From positions 1 to 21,989 of the forward strand of contig JAEZCG010000039.1 in the NCBI GenBank assembly GCA_023430065.1: 21,989 nucleotides of DNA. The letters are read 5' to 3'. The position numbers were made by a program, and so were the translations under genes. Each line of letters opens with the position of its first letter. Position 1 is the first letter of the stretch. Shown piece by piece: positions 10,685 to 18,088 of this stretch. This DNA comes from Pseudomonadota bacterium. GTDB lineage: Bacteria; Pseudomonadota; Gammaproteobacteria; Burkholderiales; SHXO01. The notes under the pieces are model-generated. The model had not been told where the DNA came from, searched no databases, and saw only the letters and a program-made list of their open reading frames with translations.

Positions 10685-12553
10685 ATGCGGATCGAAGCCT
10701 GGTTCAATGCTGCATTCGGCGAGCGGCTCAATCCCTTCTATCACCTGGGTGAGATCGCCTTCTTCCTGTTCTGGATCGTCGCCGCCAGCGGACTCTATCT
10801 CTTCGTCTTCTTCGACACCAGCGTGAGCGGTGCCTACGAGTCGGTGCGCAGGATCACCGACGAGCAGTATCGGATCGGGACGATCGTGCGCGGCCTGCAC
10901 CGCTATGCCTCGGACGGCATGGTGGTGACCATGCTCCTGCACATGCTGCGGCATTTCAGCTTCGATCGCTACCGTGGCTTCCGGTGGTTCTCCTGGGTCA
11001 GCGGCGTGCTCCTGCTGTGGCTGACCTACGTCTCGGGCATCAATGGCTACATGCTGCCGTGGGACGAGTTGGCACAGTACGTGGTGGTGGCGACGGCAGA
11101 ATTGCTCGATCGGCTTCCGCTGTTCGGCGGCGTGCTGGTGCGCAACTTCATCTATCAGGACAGCGTCAACGATCGGCTGTTCTCGCTGCTGACCTTCATC
11201 CACATCGGGGTTCCGCTCACCCTGCTGCTGTTCCTGTGGATTCACATCCAGCGCGTTCCGCGCGCCTCGACCAGCCCGCCGCGCCCCATCGCCCTGCCGC
11301 TGCTTGCGACCCTGGTCGTGCTGTCGCTCGCGCTCCCGGTGCAGAGTCACGCGCCGGCGGACCTGTCGGTCGTGCCGACGGCGCTGCGACTCGACTGGTA
11401 TCTGCTGGCGACTCTGCCCCTCATGGATACCTGGTCGCGTGACGCGGTCTGGGCGCTGCTGCTGGGCACGACTGCGCTGCTGTTCGTCCTGCCCTGGCTA
11501 CCGCCGCGCCGCGCCGGACAGGGCGTGCGCATGACCGTGCATCCCGGCAATCGCGAGATCGCGGTGCGCCAGGACGAGACGCTGCTGGAAGCCGGCCTGC
11601 GTGCCGGGGTGGCGATGCCGTTCGAATGCCGAAACGGCGGTTGCGGCGTGTGCAAGGCCACGATCCTGAATGGTGAGGTGCACCACGGGCCGTATCAGAC
11701 GAGGGTGCTGTCCGACGACGAGCGTCGGCGCGGGCTCGCGCTTCTGTGCGTATGTACGGCGCTCACCGACCTGGAGATCGAGATCGAGCAGGGTGCGGCA
11801 GCGGGCGCGGCACGCGGAATCCATCGGCTGGAGGTGACGGTGGCCGCGATGCGTCGTGCCTCGCCCGAGGTGATGATCCTGCATCTGCGCCTGCCCGCAG
11901 GGACGGACATGAGCTACCGCGCCGGGCAGTATTTCAACGTGATTCTCGAGGACGGCGCGCGACGCGCGTTCTCGTTCGCCACCGCGCCCGGCTTACGCGG
12001 CGACATCGAGATGCATGTGCGACGTGTTCCCGGCGGACGCTTCACCACGCGCGTGTTCGAATCGCTCGGGGTGGGGGATCGGCTGAACATCGAGGGGCCG
12101 TTCGGCGCGTTCCAGCTGCGCGACGGTGCAAGGCCGCTGATCTTCGTCGCCGGCGCCACCGGCTTCGCCCCGGTCAAGAGCATGCTCCAGCAGGCATTCC
12201 GGTCCGGCATCGCACGCCGCATGATCCTGTACTGGGGGGTGCGCCACGCCGAGGATCTCTACGAGCGCCAGCTGGTGGAGGATTGGGCCAGAGCGCATCC
12301 GAACTTCCGCTTCGTGCCGGTGCTCTCCGAGCCCGAGCCCGAGCACGGCTGGAGCGGACGCACCGGCCTCGTGCACGAGGCGATCCTATCCGATCATCCG
12401 GATCTGTCGGGATTCGAGATCTACACGTGCGGCTCGGTGAAGATGGTGGAGGCCGCGCGCCCGGCTTTTCTGGCGCAGGGGCTGCCCGAGGAAGCGTGCT
12501 TCTCCGACGCATTCCTGATGTCGGCGGGCGCTTCCGGGCCGGGCGACGGCTGA
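10685..12553 (+). CDS. Cytochrome b / [2Fe-2S] ferredoxin / FAD-NAD(P)H reductase fusion
   Basis: A 622-residue membrane flavoprotein. Residues 1-270 form a cytochrome b-like core with two His-x13-His pairs (H72/H86, H173/H187), paralogous to the protein at the start of the window. Residues about 281-370 are a plant-type 2Fe-2S ferredoxin (C315, C320, C323, and C355 or C357). Residues about 380-615 are a ferredoxin-NADP reductase-type domain with the FAD motif RAFSFA (427-432), the nucleotide loop GATGFAP (490-496) and a CG pair near 582. It should move electrons between NAD(P)H, FAD, 2Fe-2S, haems b and probably quinone. The ATG at 10685 is preferred because MRIEAWFNAAFG aligns with the paralogue, but its ribosome site is poor; an in-frame GTG at 10637 is an alternative. 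Confidence 0.88.
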   Translation: MRIEAWFNAAFGERLNPFYHLGEIAFFLFWIVAASGLYLFVFFDTSVSGAYESVRRITDEQYRIGTIVRGLHRYASDGMVVTMLLHMLRHFSFDRYRGFRWFSWVSGVLLLWLTYVSGINGYMLPWDELAQYVVVATAELLDRLPLFGGVLVRNFIYQDSVNDRLFSLLTFIHIGVPLTLLLFLWIHIQRVPRASTSPPRPIALPLLATLVVLSLALPVQSHAPADLSVVPTALRLDWYLLATLPLMDTWSRDAVWALLLGTTALLFVLPWLPPRRAGQGVRMTVHPGNREIAVRQDETLLEAGLRAGVAMPFECRNGGCGVCKATILNGEVHHGPYQTRVLSDDERRRGLALLCVCTALTDLEIEIEQGAAAGAARGIHRLEVTVAAMRRASPEVMILHLRLPAGTDMSYRAGQYFNVILEDGARRAFSFATAPGLRGDIEMHVRRVPGGRFTTRVFESLGVGDRLNIEGPFGAFQLRDGARPLIFVAGATGFAPVKSMLQQAFRSGIARRMILYWGVRHAEDLYERQLVEDWARAHPNFRFVPVLSEPEPEHGWSGRTGLVHEAILSDHPDLSGFEIYTCGSVKMVEAARPAFLAQGLPEEACFSDAFLMSAGASGPGDG

Positions 12554-12573
12554 GGCTGCCGGCGCGAGACCCT

Positions 12574-14436
12574 TCAGCGCGCCGCCGGTGAGAGAACCAG
12601 ACGGAACACCGAGGAGTCCACTTGCAGCCGGCTGCGCCAGGTTTCCGGCACCGACACCCACACCCGATCGCCATGGTGTGCGATGCGCGCGAGCATTGCC
12701 TGCAGTGCCGGTATGTGCTGGGCTCGCAACGTGTCGACGCGCAGCGCCAGGGTCGCCCGGCCGTCGCGCAGCACGCGCTCGAGACGGGGCGCCAGACGCG
12801 TGAAGAAGCGCTGATCCACACCCTCGGTCAACGAGATCTCGACGTGATGCGCATCCGCTCCCACACGCAGCCCGACGCCGTTCCTGCGATAGGGCGCGAG
12901 CGCACGCACCAGGCTGCGCATCCTGCGTTGCACCGAGGCCGGCGCGCCGGCCGTCGCGCCGAAGCGGCGCCACACGTACTCCCGCATCGACAGGCCGGTG
13001 ATCCAGTCGGCGATCACCGCCGGGAACTGGCGGGGCGAGCGCGGCAGCGTGGACAGGAAGGCCATCCAGCGCGACGGACCGCCGGGCAGGATGCCGCGTA
13101 CCAGCAGGTGCGCGAGGATGGACAGGCGCTGTCCCACGGTGTACTCGCCCCGGTAGACCGGCGCGCGCAGCCAGCGCATCTTGTTGCGGATGCGCCGCGC
13201 AATGCCGGCGTCGGTGAGCAGCGCCCGGTACAGCGCCTGGTAGGCGTCTACCATGGCGTGATACTCCATGTTGAGGGGGACGATGTTGGTCCCCGGGCGG
13301 GTGTTGTCGGTGTCGTCGGCCCGGTCGATCAGGCGTCCCTCCCGCTGCAGCCGCTCGTACAGTGGCGTGCGCGGCAGCGCGGTGAGCAGGCCGACCATGG
13401 CGGCCTGGATGCCGGAATCGAGGATGAACCGGCGCTGGCGCTCGAAGGTTTCCAGCGTGTCGGTGTCGAAGCCCACGATGAACCCGGCCAGCACGTCGAT
13501 GCCGTGCGCGTAGATCCTGCGCAGCGAACCCAGGATGTCCGTGCTCATGTTCTGCATCTTGCGGGTGAGCTTCAGCGCCGCTTCGTCGGGGGTCTCGATG
13601 CCGATGAACACCCAACCGAAGTGCGCCTCGCGCATGAGCTGCATCAGTTCCTCGTCCTGCGCCAGGTTCAACGACGCTTCCGTGCCGAAGCTGAACCGGT
13701 AACCGTGCCGCGCCTGGTATTGCGCCAGGAATCGCAGCAGCGTCTTGGCCAGGGCGCGGTTGCCGATGAGGTTATCGTCCACGAAGAACACCTGACGCGC
13801 TCCCTGGGCGCGCAGTGCGTCGAGCTCGCGTCCGATCTGTTCGACGCTCTTGGTGCGCGGACGCCGTCCGAACATGACGATGATGTCGCAGAAGTCGCAC
13901 AGGTACGGGCAGCCGCGGGAGAATTGCATGCTGGCGGTGTTGTACAAATGCAGTTTGAGCAGGTCGAAGCGCGGCGTGGGCGAGTCGGTGAGTGCGACCG
14001 TGCCGGTTTCGCGATAGAGGGGCTGCGGCGTCCCGTTCTCGAGATCGCGGCAGAATGCGGGCCAGATGGTTTCGGCTTCGCCGGCCACCGTCGTGTCGGC
14101 CAGGGACTCGTACTTCTCGGGACACAGGGAGGCATAGCTGCCGCCCGCGACCACGCGGTAGCCGCGCTCCCGAAAGTATCCGAGCAGTTCGCGCTGGCGG
14201 GGGAACTGCACGCCCATCCCGCATATCCCGATCAGGTCTGCCTGCGGGTCGAGCGGGATCGATTCCACGTTCTCGTCCACGATCGTCACCTGCCAGTGCG
14301 GCGGGCACAGCGCGGCGAGGGTGGCCAACCCCAGGGGCGGATTGAGCGTGCGCTTGCCGGGGACGATCCGGTCCATGGCGAAGCGGAAGCTCCAGAAGCT
14401 TTCGGGAAAGCGCGGATTGATCAGCAGCAATCGCAT
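12574..14436 (-). CDS. B12-binding radical SAM protein (BchE/Hpn-like), unknown substrate
   Basis: A 620-residue protein. Residues 1-150 form a Rossmann-type cobalamin-binding domain (MRLLLINPRFP start; GEAETIWPAF pattern near 119). The radical SAM motif is C176-x3-C180-x2-C183 in RGCPYLCDFCD, followed by VFFVDDNLIGN and FGTEASLNLA, typical of the BchE, HpnP and related class. Enzymes of this group methylate or rearrange unactivated carbons. A DUF4070-like region follows, then an extra C-terminal stretch of about 120 residues (from about 500), rich in Arg and Leu, that I do not recognise. The ATG at 14436 starts the conserved domain; a longer in-frame extension to 14628 would cross the FNR-type box and is unlikely. 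It converges on the cytochrome b fusion with 20 bases between the stops. It is not NirJ, which lacks a B12 domain. Confidence 0.85.
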   Translation of the reverse strand: MRLLLINPRFPESFWSFRFAMDRIVPGKRTLNPPLGLATLAALCPPHWQVTIVDENVESIPLDPQADLIGICGMGVQFPRQRELLGYFRERGYRVVAGGSYASLCPEKYESLADTTVAGEAETIWPAFCRDLENGTPQPLYRETGTVALTDSPTPRFDLLKLHLYNTASMQFSRGCPYLCDFCDIIVMFGRRPRTKSVEQIGRELDALRAQGARQVFFVDDNLIGNRALAKTLLRFLAQYQARHGYRFSFGTEASLNLAQDEELMQLMREAHFGWVFIGIETPDEAALKLTRKMQNMSTDILGSLRRIYAHGIDVLAGFIVGFDTDTLETFERQRRFILDSGIQAAMVGLLTALPRTPLYERLQREGRLIDRADDTDNTRPGTNIVPLNMEYHAMVDAYQALYRALLTDAGIARRIRNKMRWLRAPVYRGEYTVGQRLSILAHLLVRGILPGGPSRWMAFLSTLPRSPRQFPAVIADWITGLSMREYVWRRFGATAGAPASVQRRMRSLVRALAPYRRNGVGLRVGADAHHVEISLTEGVDQRFFTRLAPRLERVLRDGRATLALRVDTLRAQHIPALQAMLARIAHHGDRVWVSVPETWRSRLQVDSSVFRLVLSPAAR

Positions 14437-14509
14437 GGCAGAGGGGGCGCACCAGAAACACCCGGAACGGGTAACGAGCAAGGTTGCCCCACATCTGGGA
14501 CGCAGATCC

Positions 14510-14523
14510 TGAACCTGGGTTAA
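14510..14523. promoter_or_regulatory. FNR/DNR-type palindrome between divergent genes
   Basis: TGAAC-CTGG-GTTAA, one mismatch from the TTAAC-N4-GTTAA palindrome at 5082 and 10409. It lies between the radical SAM gene (minus, start 14436) and the Cys-rich protein gene (plus, start 14642) and could serve either. At the -41.5 position, weak -10 candidates are CATGGT (14547-14552, plus strand) and CAACCT (14486-14481, minus strand). Confidence 0.5.
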
Positions 14524-14641
14524 AGCACCGGGCATCCGCGCGCCGGCATGGTCGCGGTGATGCCGGCCGCCGGCGCGTGCGGCCCGCAGGCAGCAGAATG
14601 CGCGCGTCGTGCGTGCTGCAGCGCCCATTCGGAGGCATACG

Positions 14642-14956
14642 ATGACGCTTCTCCAGTCCGACGAGTACGACGGCCGGGTTCAGGTCTGGCGCTGCATCGG
14701 CTGCGGCCGCATCGAAGCGCCGCAGCCGTGCATCGGCGTGTGCCAGGACCGCAAGGTCGAGCTGATCGAAGCGGAGGTTCACGCGCGGGTGCTGGCGGAA
14801 GTCGAGGAGCTTCGCGCGCGCATGCAGGGGCTTCTCGCCCTGGCGCGCCGGCTGGCGACCACCAGCCCGCGTCACGGGATGCACGAGCAGACCTACCGCG
14901 CGCTGCAGACCGAGGCGCGCGCGCTGCTGGGGATGGATCGGCCTTCGTCGGAGTGA
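14642..14956 (+). CDS. Small Cys-rich (zinc-ribbon-like) coiled-coil protein
   Basis: A 104-residue soluble protein. The N-terminal third has a CXXC...CX3C arrangement (C18, C21, C30, C34, in RCIGCG and PCIGVC), suited to zinc or Fe-S binding. Residues about 44-75 (AEVHARVLAEVEELRARMQG) are predicted amphipathic helix or coiled coil, and the C-terminus is helical. GGAGG at 14631-14635 gives ideal spacing to the ATG at 14642. It is divergent from the radical SAM gene and shares its FNR-type box. I do not know a family name. A regulator, an electron carrier or an assembly factor are all possible. Confidence 0.75.
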   Translation: MTLLQSDEYDGRVQVWRCIGCGRIEAPQPCIGVCQDRKVELIEAEVHARVLAEVEELRARMQGLLALARRLATTSPRHGMHEQTYRALQTEARALLGMDRPSSE

Positions 14957-14984
14957 CCGGTGACGCGTCGTCCCCGGCCCGTGA

Positions 14985-15150
14985 ACGCCTGCCCCGGAAT
15001 GCTTTGATCCGGGTCGGGTCCCGGCGAATAACGAAAGGGCCGTTCTCCGCCTGGACGCCGGCTTTCGCCGGAAAGGACGGATCGTGCGGATTCCGACGTC
15101 CGCCGGAATAGCGGAAGGTGTGAATCGCGCTTTTCGCCGGGATGCCCGAA
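14985..15150. repeat. REP-like palindromic repeat region
   Basis: Tandem, degenerate copies of the common proteobacterial dispersed palindrome. The clearest is CCGGC-TTTC-GCCGG (15058-15071), flanked by CCTGGACG and AAAGGACGG. A second is the inverted repeat ATTCCG / CGGAAT (15090-15109), and a third is CTTTTCGCCGGGATGCCCG (15130-15148). No gene is convincing here. Together with 15151-15388 this fills the stretch between the Cys-rich gene and pqqA. Confidence 0.55.
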
Positions 15151-15211
15151 ACCTGTCGTTGAGCCATCTTCAGATTCTGCGTGCGCATCGAAGTGCCGTA
15201 ACCTGACCTGC

Positions 15212-15229
15212 GCAGATTCATGATTCTGC
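15212..15229. promoter_or_regulatory. Near-perfect 18-bp palindrome upstream of pqqA
   Basis: GCAGATTCATGATTCTGC reads the same on both strands except for one mismatched base pair, with arms GCAGA / TCTGC around TCATGA. It sits about 160 bases upstream of pqqA in a gene-free stretch and could be an operator; no regulator can be assigned. Confidence 0.35.
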
Positions 15230-15388
15230 AGATCCGGGTCTAGCCGACAACGCGCAGATCTCTGCTTCATGCGCTGCGCACCCTCTGCGCATAGTGCCTT
15301 CCGGGACGCGCGAGGCCACGGACCACGGCCACGCAGGGTGTGCGAGCGCTCGCCCGTTTCACTTCCATCTGACACAGGAGGCGTCGTC

Positions 15389-15463
15389 ATGCAGTGGATC
15401 GACCCCGCGTTCTGCGACATCGGTCTGGGCTTCGAAGTCACGGCCTACGTGTACGTGCGCTGA
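15389..15463 (+). CDS. pqqA: PqqA-like PQQ precursor peptide
   Basis: A 24-residue peptide beginning MQWIDPAF and ending GFEVTAYVYVR. PqqA supplies the Glu and Tyr that the radical SAM enzyme PqqE cross-links to start the synthesis of the redox cofactor pyrroloquinoline quinone. The required E-x3-Y spacing is present (Glu16, Tyr20), the K/QW...PAF start and GFEVT core match known PqqA peptides, and the length (23-24 residues) is typical. A perfect AGGAGG at 15376-15381 lies seven bases before the ATG, as expected for a highly translated precursor. pqqB, pqqC and pqqE are absent nearby. It is also possible that the peptide is a precursor for a different modified product. Confidence 0.85.
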   Translation: MQWIDPAFCDIGLGFEVTAYVYVR

Positions 15464-15472
15464 GCGAACGAC

Positions 15473-15500
15473 TCCGGGGGTACCTTCGGGCGCCCCCGGA
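15473..15500 (+). terminator. UUCG-capped hairpin between pqqA and pqqD-like gene
   Basis: TCCGGGGG (15473-15480) pairs with CCCCCGGA (15493-15500). The inner part closes as C(TTCG)G, an exceptionally stable tetraloop, with one mismatch and one G-U in the stem. It lies ten bases after the pqqA stop with no T-run. In other pqq operons the pqqA transcript is far more abundant than downstream message, so this stem plausibly stabilises a short pqqA mRNA or partly stops transcription. Confidence 0.6.
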
Positions 15501-15517
15501 TGCGACAGGAGACGAGC

Positions 15518-15775
15518 ATGAATCAGAGCGCATCGACCGAGGCGGCCCGGCGGCCGGAGCTCACCCCGATGTTCCTGCTGCGCTGGGAGGACACGCAGGG
15601 GGCCTACGTGCTGCTCTATCCGGAGGGCGTGGTGAAGCTCAACCCCACCGCCGCGGAGATCCTGCGTCGCTGCGACGGAGCGCGCACGGTGGGAGAGTTG
15701 ACCGAAGGCGGACCCGCCCTGGTGTGCGGGGTGGCGCGTGCGTGGCGCGCGCAGCAGGTCAGGAATTGGCCTTGA
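15518..15775 (+). CDS. pqqD: PqqD-like peptide chaperone, short and divergent
   Basis: 85 residues. The first two thirds match PqqD, the chaperone that binds PqqA and presents it to PqqE: RRPELTPMFLLRWE, GAYVLLYPEGVVKLNPTAAEILRRCDGARTVGELTE. The usual next segment is missing about ten residues, and the C-terminal helix (LVCGVARAWRAQQVRNW) keeps the spacing of the family's L-x2-DV-x2-FL-x6-GW pattern but has lost the Asp, Phe and Gly. AGGAG at 15507-15511 supports the ATG at 15518. The gene ends 17 bases inside the 3' end of the opposite-strand cytochrome c gene. It may be a decaying gene, a recombination product or a diverged working chaperone. Confidence 0.75.
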   Translation: MNQSASTEAARRPELTPMFLLRWEDTQGAYVLLYPEGVVKLNPTAAEILRRCDGARTVGELTEGGPALVCGVARAWRAQQVRNWP

Positions 15776-16232
15776 GGAAGGCGATGATCTTGCGCCGCAC
15801 CTCGGGATCGGGTTCGCGGAAGTACATCACGACCCCTGGCACCCATGCCTGGGTGTCGCGGATCCACCAGTCGAGCGTGCCCTCCGTCCAGACCATCCCC
15901 TTCAGCGCGTCCAAAAAGGCGCGTGAATACTCGAAGCCCGGCGCCGTGCCGGCTTCCCGGCCGACGATCCCTCGCAGATTGGGACCGAAAGGCGGGGCGA
16001 ACGCAAGTTGTCCCCCGATGTCGCGCGTGCCGGCGGTGGGTGCGTGTGCCAGCATCCGTCGCGTCGGCGCGCGCGGGGAGGGCATCGCCTGCGTCGGTTC
16101 ATTGAATCCGTGGCACATCCTGCAATGGGCGATGTAGAGCTTCTCGCCTTCCACCACGTCCGACTGCGCCCGCGCCGCCGCGCACAGGGCGAGAATGGAG
16201 ACCAGAAACATCAGGCAGCGGAGAAGGTTCAT
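15759..16232 (-). CDS. Periplasmic monohaem cytochrome c (class I)
   Basis: A 157-residue precursor with a signal peptide (1-22). The haem site is CRMCH at 37-41, and the axial ligand is probably Met136 in WVPGVVMYF. The back half (GPNLRGIVGREAGTAPGFEYSRAF...GTLDWWI...IIAFLKA) is typical of soluble c2/c550-type electron carriers. Residues about 42-80, between the haem site and GPNL, form a longer Pro/Arg-rich insertion than usual. AGGAGG just before the ATG at 16232 supports the start. It could carry electrons to NirS (no nirM is present in this window). Its 3' end overlaps the pqqD-like gene by 17 bases, tail to tail. Confidence 0.85.
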   Translation of the reverse strand: MNLLRCLMFLVSILALCAAARAQSDVVEGEKLYIAHCRMCHGFNEPTQAMPSPRAPTRRMLAHAPTAGTRDIGGQLAFAPPFGPNLRGIVGREAGTAPGFEYSRAFLDALKGMVWTEGTLDWWIRDTQAWVPGVVMYFREPDPEVRRKIIAFLKANS

Positions 16233-16299
16233 GCATTGCCTCCTGCAGATTGTGTCGACCGGCGTGCCACGCCGGCCACGCAGAACCCGGGCACTCGCT

Positions 16300-16635
16300 T
16301 CAGGCGGTGCGTCCGTGGCTGCGGCCGCAAAGCGTGGAGACCAGCGACGCGTTGGGACAGAATTCGTCCAGCGCGCACCGGGCATCGCCCTCCAGCCACG
16401 CCCGGCATTGTGCCTCGCGTTTGCAAGTCATGCAGCGGCGGGCGGCATGCCCCAGTCGCAGCCGATCGGCCGCGTCATCCGGCAGACGGCGGATTCCACA
16501 ACGGTCGAGGACGCGATGCAGGAGCAGGACGTCGGTTTGTTTGGCTGCCGCGCGCAACACGGTAACGGCCTCCCACACGACGAACAGAACCAGCACGCCG
16601 AACACACCGGCCAGCGCTACGAGTCCCAGCTGCAT
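16300..16635 (-). CDS. DUF6455 family membrane-anchored Cys-rich protein
   Basis: A 111-residue protein with one N-terminal membrane helix (about residues 3-25) and a soluble domain with Cys at 68, 71, 77, 87 and 93. The pattern RRCMTCKREAQCRAWL...ALDEFCPNASLVSTL fits the DUF6455 family, whose function is unknown to me. The ATG at 16635 has a GAGAGG stretch upstream. It lies upstream of the cytochrome c gene on the same strand, 67 bases apart, and may be cotranscribed with it. The conserved cysteines suggest metal binding or redox activity. Confidence 0.75.
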   Translation of the reverse strand: MQLGLVALAGVFGVLVLFVVWEAVTVLRAAAKQTDVLLLHRVLDRCGIRRLPDDAADRLRLGHAARRCMTCKREAQCRAWLEGDARCALDEFCPNASLVSTLCGRSHGRTA

Positions 16636-16912
16636 CGTTCTTACCTCTCTCCGACCGCGGCGGCGGCCGCGCCTCGTCCACCGCCGCACCTTCCGGACGA
16701 TGCTAGCGCCGGGCGTGGACGTTGCCTTCACCTGTGTTCAGGATTCACGCCCAACCCGGCAAGGCGGCGTGCGCACGAATCGATCACGCGACCCGCGTCG
16801 GCGGACGCCCGGCCGGGCCGTGGCATCGACGGGCTGGAGCTTCAACCCTGTTGTGCGACGGTAGTTCTTCCGGCCGATGCCGCGCTCGATCGTGCTCGCC
16901 TACACTCTTGCC

Positions 16913-18088
16913 ATGAACGTCCCGGCCTCATCCACGCTGCCCCTGGCGCGCGTGCCGCTCTTTTTCCTCGGCTTTCGTCCCTTCTACCTGCTCGCGGCGC
17001 TTCTGGCTGCGCTGTCCGTGCCGTGGTGGCTCCTCCAGTATCGTCTGGGGCTCGGCGGCGGGGTGTTGCCGGGAATGATGTGGCACGGCCACGAAATGCT
17101 ATTCGGATTCGCCGCGGCGGTGATCGTTGGCTTCCTCTATACCGCCGCGCGCACCTGGACGGGACTGCCCACGCCTTCCGGCGCAGCGCTCGCAGCGCTG
17201 GCGGGACTCTGGGTCGCTGGTCGCATCCTCCTGGTCTCCGGTCCCGGTTGGCTCGCCGCCGCAGTGGATGTCGCCTTCCTGCCTGCCGCGGCGGTCGGCC
17301 TGTGGATTCCGTTGCAGCGTGCGCGCAACCGCAACCGCTTCATGGTCGGCCTCCTCCTGCTCTTGGCCGCCTGCAACCTCGGGTTCCACCTCGCCGTGCA
17401 CGGGATGCTCGATCTGCTGCCGGGGGCCTTCACGCGTGCCGGCCTGTATCTGGTGGTGTTCCTCGTTGCCTTGATGGCGGGCAGGGTGGTGCCCAGCTTT
17501 ACCCGAAATGCCGTGCCGGTCGCGCGCAACCCTACCTCGCCCCGACTGGATCGCGCGGCCATGGTCGCCCTGGCCGTGGTGCTGGTCGCGCATGGAGCCG
17601 GCCTGACCGGTGTGGGGGTGGGCGTGCTCGCGCTGGTGGCGGCGGCGCTGCACGCGCTGCGGCTGTGGACCTGGGATCCGTGGTCCACGCGCGCGCGTCC
17701 GATCCTGTGGATCCTGCACGTGTCTTACTCGTGGATTCCCGTTGGACTCCTGCTGCTCGCGGGTGCTGCGTTCGGACGCGTACCGGAGGCGGCGGCCCTG
17801 CATGCATTCGGGGTAGGCGCCGTCGGCGGCATGATCGTCGGCATGATCACGCGTACGGCGCTCGGACATACGGGACGTCCCTTGCACGCGGGACCGATGG
17901 AGACGTCGGCATACGTCCTGGTTCACGCCGCGGCGCTGCTGCGCGTGGTCCCCTTGCTGATCGTGCCCGCGCTATATCCCTCGGCGCTCGTGGCATCCGG
18001 CATCTTGTGGTCGTCTGGCTTCGTGTTCTATCTGGCGCGCTACGCACCACTGCTCACGAGCGCCCGCCCGGACGGGAAGCCCGGCTGA
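16913..18088 (+). CDS. nnrS: NnrS family membrane haem protein
   Basis: A 391-residue protein with about 12 membrane helices. The NnrS signature MMWHGHEMLFGFAAAVIVGF is at 56-75, after the N-terminal LFFLGFRPFYLLAALL. NnrS proteins bind haem and copper, are found with denitrification genes and help cells resist NO by limiting formation of dinitrosyl-iron species. There is no clear ribosome site before the ATG at 16913; the in-frame ATG at 16877 is a possible alternative, and the short distance from a TACACT box (16901-16906) could mean a very short leader. The napG and napH genes follow on the same strand. Confidence 0.9.
   Translation: MNVPASSTLPLARVPLFFLGFRPFYLLAALLAALSVPWWLLQYRLGLGGGVLPGMMWHGHEMLFGFAAAVIVGFLYTAARTWTGLPTPSGAALAALAGLWVAGRILLVSGPGWLAAAVDVAFLPAAAVGLWIPLQRARNRNRFMVGLLLLLAACNLGFHLAVHGMLDLLPGAFTRAGLYLVVFLVALMAGRVVPSFTRNAVPVARNPTSPRLDRAAMVALAVVLVAHGAGLTGVGVGVLALVAAALHALRLWTWDPWSTRARPILWILHVSYSWIPVGLLLLAGAAFGRVPEAAALHAFGVGAVGGMIVGMITRTALGHTGRPLHAGPMETSAYVLVHAAALLRVVPLLIVPALYPSALVASGILWSSGFVFYLARYAPLLTSARPDGKPG

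Noticed and set aside
12554..12590. Bidirectional terminator between the convergent genes
   Set aside because: GGCGCG and CGCGCC can pair, but the stem is short and overlaps the radical SAM gene's end, with no T-tract on either strand.
12622..14523. Very long open frame on the plus strand (633 codons)
   Set aside because: It is antisense to the radical SAM gene, has no recognisable motif, and is explained by GC-rich codon bias.
15155..15169. Possible FNR-like site TTGAG-N4-CTTCA upstream of pqqA
   Set aside because: The half-sites match each other poorly and do not fit the operator seen at the other three places.
16636..16912. Hidden gene or RNA in the gap before nnrS
   Set aside because: I saw no open frame with a ribosome site, no tRNA-like fold and no strong palindrome.
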